Below the pieces are notes generated by a model, which did not search any database, was not told the origin of the DNA, and saw only the letters and a list, made by a program, of their open reading frames with translations. This document shows, one piece after another, positions 1 through 10,296 of a stretch of DNA of 64,000 bases. Origin of the DNA: Chalara sp. BL73 (Eukaryota > Ascomycota > Leotiomycetes > Helotiales); NCBI GenBank assembly GCA_918026815.1, contig CAKJVC010000012.1, positions 2,947,308 through 3,011,307 of the forward strand. The letters are read 5' to 3'. The position numbers and the translations under genes are program-made. The first letter of the stretch is position 1. The number at the start of each line of letters is the position of its first letter.

Positions 1-438
1 GGCCTGACTCGCCGTAGCTAAAAGGAACGCACCCAATATGCCATGCTGGTATGGTTGGGATGCGTGTAAAACCTGGGGATTGTGGGATAGACTCTCTGCA
101 GCCGTTCAATGCAGATCAACCAAACAGGAAAGCAGCCCTTTCGCGAACACAACCATTAGCCACCGTCATATGTTTCACGGAATCCTTCCAAACTTCAAAT
201 CCACGCACTACCTGCCGCGTCCCACCCACCATTGTGATTTTGATGCATATTTGACTTTTTGATGGCCGATGCTGGGCCGCTTTCCTTCAAGCCACTCCCA
301 ACTTCCTTTCCCGTCTTTCAAGTCACACTCAGGACTAGCACGGTCTATAAGCCAATCTCCGTGGAAAAAAAAATTCTGCTTTTGCGCCTACAGCCGGCCT
401 CTGCGCGTCCGGGCTTTGCTGGCGCAAGTTTCAAATCA

Positions 439-582
439 ATCAGATAAAGTAGATAACGAGCTAGCTCAGAGGTTGTTATCACATCTTATCAGATAATCAG
501 GGTTCGTCTTCGTGCAGCGCAAGCCACGTTCTTGAGTGCATCGCATAGTCGAGCCCAAATAATTGCTCGAGCTATCAGATAA
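439..582 (+). promoter_or_regulatory. Cluster of three iron-GATA sites upstream of FET3
   Basis: Three exact copies of ATCAGATAA lie at 439-447, 488-496 and 574-582, about 205-350 bp before the FET3 start codon. This matches ATCWGATAA, the known site of the fungal iron-sensing GATA repressors (SreA/SRE/Urbs1/Sfu1). More plain GATA/TATC cores sit around 451-480. The inference is that the ferroxidase gene is repressed when iron is plentiful. The region 1-787 may also serve a divergent gene beyond the left edge. Confidence 0.75.
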
Positions 583-787
583 TCCTGGTAGTTTATGCAT
601 CTCGTCCGTTTCGACATTGTTCTTCGTGTTATTTTCCTTCGGATACACAATCACAGCTGGTTGAGTAGCTCGCCCCAAGGTCATCCAGATATTGCGATCA
701 CATCTCTTTGGAGAAACACACGATAGATTGGTTACCTGCAGTGATTTAGATACCATAGCGAGGTATCAAGTGCGTCGACCTCACGAG

Positions 788-2937
788 ATGGTCACCACAA
801 TGTTCCGCCTACCTGTTCTACTAGCGCTGTTCTTTGCTCTCCTATCACTTGTGGAAGCGGCCACAGTAACTTACAACTTCAACATCACCTGGGTACGAGC
901 GAATCCTGATGGAGCTTTTGAACGGCCCACGATTGGGATCAATGGAGAATGGCCACTACCCATTATCACTGCCACAAAAGGCGATACAGTTATCGTCAAT
1001 GTCGATAATCAGCTCGGAAACCAAAGCACTACTCTCCATTTCCATGGTCTCTTCATGAACGGGTCGACGTCAATGGATGGGCCAGCGTCAGTTACGCAGT
1101 GCGGAATACAGCCTGGGTCGCAGTTCACCTACAATTTTACTGTAAGTTCTATCACTTTTGGTCCGTCTATCATCTTCAACTGACAAAATATCAGGTTGAT
1201 CAATCTGGAACTTACTGGTATCATTCTCACGACAAAGGCCAGTATCCTGACGGTCTCCGAGCGCCACTCATCGTCAGCGACCCAGAGTTTCCCTACAAAT
1301 TCGACGAGGAGATAGTACTATCTGTCTCTGACTGGTACCATGAGGAGATGCAAACCCTGATTCCAAAGTTTCTCAACAAGGCAAATCCTACAGGAGCCGA
1401 ACCGGTCCCTCAGAATCCTCTATTGAACGACACTCAAAACCTTACCGTACCTATCCAGCCGGGAAAGACTTACCTGTTTCATGTGGTCAATATCGGTGCT
1501 TTCGCGGGCCAGTACCTATGGTTTGAGGGTCATAATATGACCATTGTGGAAGTCGATGGTGTGTTCACGGAACAGGCTGAGGCCGAGATGATCTATATCT
1601 CGGCTGCCCAACGATACAGCTTTCTTCTTACAACCAAGAATGATACAACGACAAACTATGCGTTCGTTTCGAGCATGGATACTGTGAGTTCCTAGAAAGC
1701 TTTTGTTGCAAATTACCACTAACCTGGCATAGGATCTTTTTGACACCCTTCCATCTGACCTCAATTGGAATTCTACCGGATGGTTAGTATATGACGAGGC
1801 AAAGCCGAAGCCTGTGAGTGAATTTCTATGGCACTAAAGGCACTCAATACTACATTTTACATAACTACCTCTTCCAGTCAAGAATCCCAATGTTAAATTT
1901 GCCTTTAGGACCCAGCATTCATTGGCGAGTTCAATGACTTCGACGACTTTACCTTGGTGCCTTATGATAAGCAAGGTTTGTTACCAGAGCCGGATCAGCT
2001 CATCACTTTTGATGTCATCATGGACAATCTCGGAAATGGCAAGCCATAGTAAGATGACGTTTATACTACTTCCCGGTCACCACTGACTATCATTAGTGCA
2101 TTCTTCAACAACATCACCTTCACACCACCAAAGGTACCCACACTTTATACGGTTATGACCACTGGCAGCGATGCAGCAAACCCAGCCGTATATGGCGAAT
2201 ATGTGCATCCATTTGTCCTAGCAAAAGACCAAATCGTCGAGATCGTAGTCAACAACCTAGGTAATTCCACCCTGTAGATCCGATGAGCTTCCTAATCTCT
2301 GATCACTTTCTCTAGATTCTGGAAAACATCCATTCCATCTCCACGGCCATAACTTCCAAGCCATAGTCCGTTCTGAAGAGTCAGCCGGCTCCTTCGACAT
2401 AACCAACACCTACCAAACCGTCTATCCATCCATCCCAATGCGTCGGGACACCTTTGTCCTGCGCCCGGAAGGCCACATCGTGCTCCGTTTCCAAGCCAAC
2501 AACCCTGGCGTCTGGCTATTCCACTGCCACATCGAGTGGCACGTGGATCAAGGGCTCATCGCCACCATGGTTGAGGCACCGCTCGAGCTCCAGAAATCCC
2601 TGACCATCCCGCAAGGACACTTCGACACCTGCGCGAAGGGGAATATTCCGTACGCAGGAAACGCGGCGGGGAATACTGTGAATTTCTTGGATCTGACCGG
2701 CGTCAATAAGCAGCCTAATCCATTGCCCGCAGGATTCACGACGAAGGGCATCGTGGCGATGACGTTTAGTGTGCTTGCTGCCGTGATTGGGATGGCGGTT
2801 ATTACCTGGTATGTTTATCTTTGTCCTTTTGGGGTTTTGAGCGGAGCTAATATGTGGACAGGTATGGAATGGCAGATATGGGAGAGGCAAGCAAAGCGGC
2901 TGAGCGGGCTCGGCTGGCACAATCGTCGTCGAGCTGA
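788..2937 (+). CDS. FET3: Fet3-type multicopper ferroxidase
   Basis: Plasma-membrane ferroxidase that oxidises Fe2+ for uptake with the permease Ftr1. Exons 788-1141, 1195-1683, 1733-1813, 1909-2048, 2097-2260, 2316-2808 and 2862-2937 join in frame to 598 aa, the usual Fet3 size. ATG 788 is chosen because a signal peptide follows at once ([19 protein letters not shown]); ATG 800 is also possible. Copper-binding motifs are visible in order: [34 protein letters not shown] and the C-terminal [15 protein letters not shown] single transmembrane helix near the end ([21 protein letters not shown]) is followed by a short cytoplasmic tail. This separates Fet3 from secreted laccases. Several NxT/NxS sites suggest glycosylation. 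FTR1 is not in the window and may lie just to the left. The three upstream GATA sites fit iron control. Confidence 0.9.
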
Positions 2938-3215
2938 GGAAATGTATATATTCGGCGCTCATCGGATAAAGTTAAGCGTGTAATGAAATAAATAATGAAT
3001 CAGAAGCATGACATATTTTCTTTTGGATGTGCTATATACTGATGAGTATATACAAGCAAGACTCCACTCTTCAATCACTGAACGGTATACGATCACTCGG
3101 TATCGGCCAGCTTCAGCTTCAGAATCACAAAGAAAGGTACATTTGGAGCTATCACCGCATATCACAACCCAACAGCGGTCACTCTTTCTCTGCTCATAAG
3201 GCGCCACGACTATTT

Positions 3216-4674
3216 TCAGAACGGCTTATCAACAACGAGCTTCTCCCCATCCCAGATTGGGCCACCAGGATACTGAAACCCGTCATCCACGAGATTTCCA
3301 TAGTACATATCCCAGCTCGTCTCCATCCCTACAATAGGCCATCAGCATCACGCACAAGACTCCTTCATAAAACACGCTCTATCTCGTTCGCTCTTAAAAA
3401 GAAAAACTAAAAAATCCTCACCGGTCCCATCAGGTCCAAAAGCCTCGGGGATCTTTACGCCCACCGGCAAGTCCCCCTGATATTCGTCGTTCAGCACCCG
3501 GATCTGGGCGCACGAAGGGTAGAGCTGCGATTCGACGCGCAGGATGACAGGTTGCCCGTCGACGTAGTACAGGCCGCGGAAACCCATGGCTGGGAGGTCG
3601 ATGCGGAGGAGGTAGTCTCCTGCGGGCGTCTGTTTGGGGATGGTGAATGGTGACTAGCAACATTATCAAGATCGTTAGCTCTCGGCTCCAGCTTAGGAGG
3701 AGGGATAGAGCAGGGAAGGGGGGTGGGTTTGATGGAATGTGGGTTGGGAGGAGGAGAGGTGACTTACACGGGGCGGCAGCATGGAGTCGTTGTACGCTAT
3801 CCATTTGAAATCGGGACGGGACGGATCGTTAGGAGCGCGCAGCTCGAGACCTTGGGTGTAGATCTTGACCCAGTTCCCTGAGCCGTCGTAGGTCGTGACA
3901 TCCTGATCGGAGGGAACTTTGGAGAGGTGCGTGATGAGTGGCCCCCAGTGATTGAAATCCATGAGGTACTGCATGTTGTATCTTTAGCGAAGGGAAGACC
4001 ATGAGAGGGTTGGAGTGAGAAGGATCTTACATCCGGCGGAGCGCGGCGTCGATCACAGCTTCCGTATCCATAAGGGCAGTTATACCATTGCTCGTCGTGC
4101 CATTCCTCGGGATCCCGGCGCTGGTGGGCGAATTCGAGAGTGTCGCCAGCGCGAACGGTCAAGGTCTCGGTGGAAGCACCGTGCAGGATATTATCTCGGC
4201 CACAACGTATGGATTCAGGGCGATCGCGCATATCGGTTGGGACGTTGTACGTACGGGATGTGCAACCTGCCCCTGGAAGGCAGAATTGTTCTTCATACGG
4301 TGTGGTCTTGTTTCTGAGTAATGTTAGAGTAGGACTGAATTGAGGTGGAGCGAAATGGGATAGAGGGGAAGAAGGAAGCATGCATTGAAATGAAAGTGGC
4401 TGAGGAGTAGAAGGCAGAAGAGATATGTTGATTGTAAGAAATGATCTAAATAGAAAATGCTTAAGTGAGTGAAATGAAAGGTTTGTACCTAATGTAACGA
4501 GTTGGATGCTGCCACTCTCCGTTGTGAGCAATGCGGACAAATGAGTCTTTAGTTGTCGTCAGAATATCCATTGTGCCAAATTTGAAGTATCGGGAAAGGG
4601 AGAAACCTACAGTGGCCCTGGGACAAGGATATCATGCCCATGAGGGCTGCCATGAAGAACAACATAGGAGCCAT
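3216..4674 (-). CDS. AA9-family lytic polysaccharide monooxygenase, non-canonical
   Basis: Secreted copper enzyme of the AA9 (former GH61) type, expected to cleave cellulose or other beta-glucans oxidatively. Exons (minus) 4674-4611, 4546-4489, 4313-4031, 3968-3768, 3653-3422 and 3328-3216 join to 316 aa. The signal peptide ends in SQG, so the mature protein starts with His (HYSF), the first His-brace residue. The second brace His is in FNHWGPL. The axial Tyr is in SQLYPSCAQI, and a typical YPGGPIW tail closes the domain. Two oddities stand out. A Cys-bearing insert (about WYNCPYGYGSCD) precedes the second His. The second-sphere His usual in AA9 (in an ALHSA-like motif) is absent; the local sequence is DLPAMGFRG. 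Catalysis therefore cannot be taken for granted. The gene is tail to tail with FET3, 278 bp away. Confidence 0.82.
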
Positions 4675-5454
4675 TGTCACTATGATGAAAGACAAAACAG
4701 TGCAGAATTTTGAGCCGCGCAGACACACTGACTTTAATTCTAGCTTGCATTATATACGTTCTTTAGAAATACAGCAAAGCATATGTACGTTAACATATCG
4801 AATGATCTTCTTGAGGTCTGCACTACCATATTTGGATAAATGAGGCTATATTATTACCCCACATTTTGTACAGAATATCATAGGTTCATGAACACAGTCA
4901 AGTTTTTCAAACACGAACCAAAGACAGATATATCTGGAAGCAGTCCGGAAAGTTCTGCCGCAGTAGTGTCGTACATTCAAAGTACATCGTTGTATAGGAT
5001 GATTGGCCGGGATCGGTTGGCTCGGAAGTAAGTCCGATGCTCCGTGCCGACGCCGAACACAAGCGAATAATCTTATCCGGACCAGAGAGGCATTGCCGGA
5101 TACCAGCATCCCCCTTAGACACATCTTCGGCCATTATCATGTCCTAGACTCTGGGTGTCTATGTATCCTTGAAAGACCCTTAATGCTCATACAGCACCAT
5201 ACAACCTGGATCCGCCTGGTGTTCCATTCAGCGAAGGCAATCCATTGATGTCTCCCACTTTCCGTGACCCCAGGATTGAGGCGAATGCATAAGCCATCAA
5301 CACTGGGGACCGCCAACGGTTCGCATCGCTCCACGACTGATATCCTCAGATGGGAGATAATCGTGCCAGAATTATTATATCAATCGGCAATTTTCCAATT
5401 CTTCCGTACAATCTAACTCTGATTTAAGAGCCTGTTGGTTGTGAACGCACCGCT
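4675..5454. other. Divergent intergenic region (AA9 / PP2C)
   Basis: About 780 bp separating two head-to-head genes, expected to hold both promoters. No credible ORF, RNA gene or repeat was seen. Confidence 0.6.
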
Positions 5455-7448
5455 ATGGTCAGGGGAAGATCGAAGTGCCCCAGGGCCTGGTCATTGGGAG
5501 ATAGTTATGGTATGATTATGATGATGAATTCCGTACTGGAAATCATGCTAACATAATTGTTCTAGACTTTATAGCTACCTTCCTTTCGAATAAAACAGAC
5601 CCTCAATCGCGATATCTGCCGGCCATTCTACCAGCATCTTTGAGCCACAAGCATTCGTTCCATACCTCTCGAAGTCGGATATCGCGTTCAGGATACAGCA
5701 GCACATCGCATACAAACGTCGCGCAAACGTCCCATACTAGCTACCTCTCTCCGCGACATGGCACGCGGAAACGACATTTCCACGACTACTTCGTCACGCA
5801 CTTGCCATCCTCCTCCCTCCACCCGGATTCCCACTCTTCGGGACCGCACCATAAACTACCACGTGCGGCTTCCACACCACATACCTCCACATCCGGTTAT
5901 TCTCCTGCGGCTGCGCCGCCCATGATAGGGGTCTCACGCGAGCTGACAGTAGTGCGAATCCCCCTGCGAAGCGCGAAGCATCATTTTGGGGTATCTGTAT
6001 CCCGAGGTACAAGACCATACAATGAAGATACATATCAAGCGGGCACGCTAGAGATTCCAGCGTTTGCAAAAAGAGCGCCTATCAGTCTGAGCAGGAATGG
6101 AGGGAAGGTCAGTCCTGGCGCTACGTCTGCGGATAGTGCGAGTGGTGATCCTCAGGTTTTTTACTTTGGTGTCTTCGACGGTCATGGTGGGAATGAATGT
6201 AGTGATTTCCTGAGGGAGGAACTGCATAAATATGTTGAGAACACAGCGGAAACTTTTGAGCTTGGGTCAAGCTTGAAATCAGGGAAGAAGAGCAAGAAAA
6301 ACGTGCCTAGTAGTGAGAAAGACGGAGAGCAGGTACTGGCCCCTTCGTCGGGTAGGGAGTCTTTACGAAAACTTGAAATGAAGGCAAAAGAAGAAGTAGG
6401 AGAAGCAGCTAAGGTAGAATTGGACAAGTACGGCAAGCCCAAGGATTCAGAGCTGATTCCGGCCCTTGAGAGCGAAGATCCATTGCACGTTAAATCAAAT
6501 AAGTCAAAAGTTTTAGAACTGGAGAAGTTTCTGGTTGCACAGTGGAAAGAAACAGTCGGGGGATACTTTCGTCGATTCAAACCAGACTACTTTTCCATAT
6601 TCTCTTCAGATGTACAGCCCGCTGATAAAGCTCATGTCTCTATAGAGACTGTCTTGATGTACGCCTTCCTGAAAGCCGACCTCGACTTCATCACAGCTCA
6701 AGCTCGAAAGCCCGACCCAGACAGCAACACTGATTCACCCCTGAACGCGGATGACATTTTAGGTGAGCCCGCTCATCGAAAGCCCAAGGAAAACCGCATT
6801 GGAGGACCCACACGCTTTACGGGAGGTTCTACCGCCTCTGTAGCCCTTATATCGACTCCAACGCCAACGCCATTCTGGCATCCTGCTTCCCCATCCACGG
6901 TGCTTGTGGCCCATGTAGGTGACACTAGGATCTTACTTTGTGAAACAGCCACAGGGCTCGCAAAGCCCCTTACCACAAACCACCATCCTAGCAGCCCTGT
7001 CGAAGGCACCCGCCTTCGTCGATATGCTGCAACATTTGTGACCGATTCCTTTGGTGAAGAACGTATGTCGGGGTTAGCTAACACGCGTGCCTTCGGAGAC
7101 ATGCGCTCTAAACGCATCGGCGTGTCCGCCGAACCCGAGATCCGGCGCATCGAGCTATTACCCGCAGAGTATAGCTTTATGGTACTGGTGAGTGACGGGG
7201 TCAGTGGGACGCTGACGGACCAAGAGATCGTGGATGTGGTAAAGGAGGCGAAGACACCGGAACAGGGATCTAGAGATGTGGTAGGCTTTGCGACGGAGGT
7301 CAGTAAGGAAGGCGATAACGCTACTTGTTTGGTGGTTAGGCTTGGGGGGTGGGAAAGACGGATGGAGGGTGGAATGGGAAGTCTGGGGACGAAGGAGGTT
7401 AGGGATTGGAAGAAGGAGGCTGCAGCTGAGCAGAGGCCCTCGAGATAA
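5455..7448 (+). CDS. PP2C-type protein phosphatase (Ptc6-like)
   Basis: Mg2+/Mn2+-dependent serine/threonine phosphatase, most like the Ptc6 branch (mitochondrial in yeast). The long open frame has no ATG for its first ~60 codons. An upstream exon 5455-5509 (starting MVRGRSK) joins it through a 56 bp intron 5510-5565 (donor GTATGA, branch GCTAAC, acceptor TCTAG) in phase, giving 645 aa. The N-terminal ~120 residues are rich in Ser, His and Arg. PP2C motifs follow: RGTRPYNEDTYQAG (~165), YFGVFDGHGGNE (~222), GGSTASVALI, VAHVGDTRILL, ANTRAFGDMRSK, VLVSDGVSG (~561) and EGDNATCLVVRL (~601). The metal-binding aspartates are all present. A low-complexity, Lys/Glu-rich insert lies between the first motifs and the core. 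The first exon is the least certain part. Confidence 0.82.
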
Positions 7449-10296
7449 TGGTTTCCGACGAAGTAGGAAGGTTGTATATACAGCTGAGAGTTGTACATAG
7501 GTTATGCATACATTCCTCCTCCTGGGGAGTGTCATCTGCTTCTTCATGATATAGCAGCCAAGTTTGGCCCTTTCCTCGTTGGATTCCACTATTTCCTCAA
7601 TGTATCAAAGTTTCTGAATATGAATCAAAGATCCAGGAGATACGGACATCGCCCTTGGCCTTACGGAGACCAAGAATGCTCAAATGATAATGGAGTAGTT
7701 CTCATTCCATCTTCTCATCCCCAGCTTATTGGTCTACAACCTACGTCGTCACGTTGCCCTACCGTCATTTGCTCCAACGTTGATTCCATCATTGCTCGAT
7801 ATTAGAATTTTACTACTGGAAATGGATCATTGACCGTCGTTGGCAGAGCCAAAGCTCCCCTGTCTGAGCAGCTTTGACGCCGCCATATCTCTACTTCTGG
7901 TATGGTCGGAAAAGTCCGTTGGGGTCTACAATGCACGGTGTCTTGATATGTCTCAAGCATCAATGCAACGCAGGTTTGCAAAGCAAGAATTGGAGTGTAC
8001 GACCCTAGTCTGGTCGGAAGTCTAACTGCTGGGGCAAGAATATATAAGGATTCCGGGTGGCTGTATTGTGCTTTGGATCATGTTTTAAGAGACAACGGCC
8101 GATGGACATGACCACCTTGTTGAATAGAATGAGCGGATGGCTCATGTGAATTTTTGATCATAAGAGACGTGAGAGTCTGCATCTACCTCTTCTTTGGATA
8201 TCCCTCCTGTCGAGAACTACAATCCCAAAAATGGAAGGAGGTTATTCTCGAAACATCAATATCTGTGCCCGACATTACCTTGCCCTGTATTTTGCTATTG
8301 TATACAACATACTAATTACGGAAATCCACGAATCTTAAATTTCATCACCTTCTACCAATGGAATGTGAACTTTTATTGTTACTTCATATTTTTTTGTTAG
8401 TCATTCTTGAATGTCAATCTTGGCCTGTCGAAATTAATCGACTGCTTTTGTTAGAAACCGCGATCTGTGCTATTTAATACTTACTTCGTATTCCCCTTAA
8501 TCGAGGGTTAAATCCCTCTCACGTTCGTGTTGACTGTACAACCCAGTATTTTATGTTCGCAGATAGCCATAGGACCAATGCTTCCACTTGTATATTTTCC
8601 CGAGCTTGACATAGTTTGAATGTAAGATCAATGAGCCTAACTATATACCCTTCTTTTAAAGCCTCACAACAAAGTACTTGTTTTTGAGTGCTCAGTACGG
8701 TTCTAATTTGCTTTGAGTACAGTGAACCTATGCCAAAGTTGAAAATGTATAAATAATAGATAGTGTAAAATGGTTTGTAGTGTGTGGTTGAGTATAAATA
8801 GCAGCTGCTGGGTGGTTCTCATTTCCCAAGCCCGAGCGTTGGTCTTTCGGCCACACTTACGAGAAGTGTATACGTAATACCTTTTTACTGTGACTCACAA
8901 AGCTTTATTACTGCATGTATATATTTGTGTTTCTGTAGGCCGCCGAGGCTCCAGGTTTGCTTCTGTTTCTTGGAGTTTAAAGTGAAGAGAGTTTGCTGCT
9001 GCGTCAATTATTGTTGCCAGGCCACCTTTCGCCACCTAAAAATTCGTAGGACCAGGTAATTTCTCCGTTTTCATGGGGCTTGTCACACACTGTGCTACCG
9101 TAGTTCAATTATCTGATCCAGCCCCAGAGACAATATAGATCAGAGATCTTTTATAAATTCCAGGCCTTTCTACCAGATCGCCAAATGTGTAAATACTACG
9201 TGAATATAACGTTTTAAAGATCCTCAGTAGTGAATATGAACTAGAGTTAGTTTGTCTTGTTATGCTATCTCGAATGATTACAAAACCCTCGAGTATGGCG
9301 AGTATCTAGGTTCAAACATCCCAAGTGCACTTCTAAGGAGCCCCAGATCTACCATTAGATCACCTCTTAGTAAAACAGTTTAAACACTTTGCATAGTTTT
9401 GTAATTCGAGAGGTGGTGTGCATTCTTTTAGAGCACTGCGCGTTTCTGATAAGTAAGCGGCATATAAAGGCTCAAGCTCTCTGACCGTTACAAAACGCTG
9501 CTGTCTAGTGTTCTGTTGTTTTTGTACATCCTTTATACCCAAGATTTTTTGGGGGAAATCTAGAGCAATCTTTGAAAGCCCAAAGTATTAGGCTGCGCAT
9601 ATTAATCTCAACATGCTTCTATAAACTATATTTATGGTAGTTTCTACCAAAACATAGCGACTCGCAGGGAACTTTCGAAGTAAGAATAGCCTTCTCGATC
9701 GCGGTCGTACGTAGAAGCTCCTTGCATTTGATCAACATATCGCGAAGGGCTGTGCCATAACAGAGTTACTGTAGTTGTCTTCTGCCTGGTGGCTCAGCCT
9801 TACTTCTTTGTCTGATTGGCTAATGAAGCGGCTCTGAAGAAACAGATCTTACTCAGGGGTAGCGAGTATGCCAAGTAACTCCCCAGACACTCTCAACTGA
9901 TGCTCACCACTTCATGTTCTCCATAGTAGATACATGACCCTTTCTTAAAGATAAAACCTGTGAAAACTAGGAGGCTGATAACTTACATTGAGCTTTGAAC
10001 AACTTGGGGCTGCCTCCTTGAACCTACCTAAATGGTATTCATTGTACAGTACTATTACACTATCTTACACATAATCTGCTGGCTCCTCTGGGCAACTTGT
10101 TAATTGTAATGAGGCCTGAAGTGGTATCTACAATTATGAATCCTTGTATCGCAGCCCTAACGCCGGCGCTGAAGTGATAAAATGCGAACAAATAAAAAGC
10201 ATCTTCTCTCATCTCTATGCGCAAGCGGCTGCCTGTTGCCCCTTAGCTCTAGCTCAACAGTGTAATCAGCATAAAAATCTCTTCGGCCACATCCAA
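7449..10296. other. AT-rich gene-free stretch
   Basis: About 2.8 kb without any ORF that looks coding and no tRNA that I can recognise. Parts are clearly richer in A and T than neighbouring genes, with many TA steps (for example 8280-8700 and 9180-9660). It could be decayed transposon sequence or simply long 3' and downstream DNA of two convergent genes. A 60-codon open frame on the minus strand near 9360-9542 has no ATG and no recognised similarity. Confidence 0.4.

Noticed and set aside
788..2937. Secreted laccase as identity of the multicopper oxidase
   Set aside because: The C-terminal membrane helix with a cytoplasmic tail and the iron-GATA promoter sites fit Fet3 better.
9360..9542. 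60-codon minus-strand frame considered as a transposase remnant
   Set aside because: No ATG, no motif I could assign and no terminal repeats found around it.
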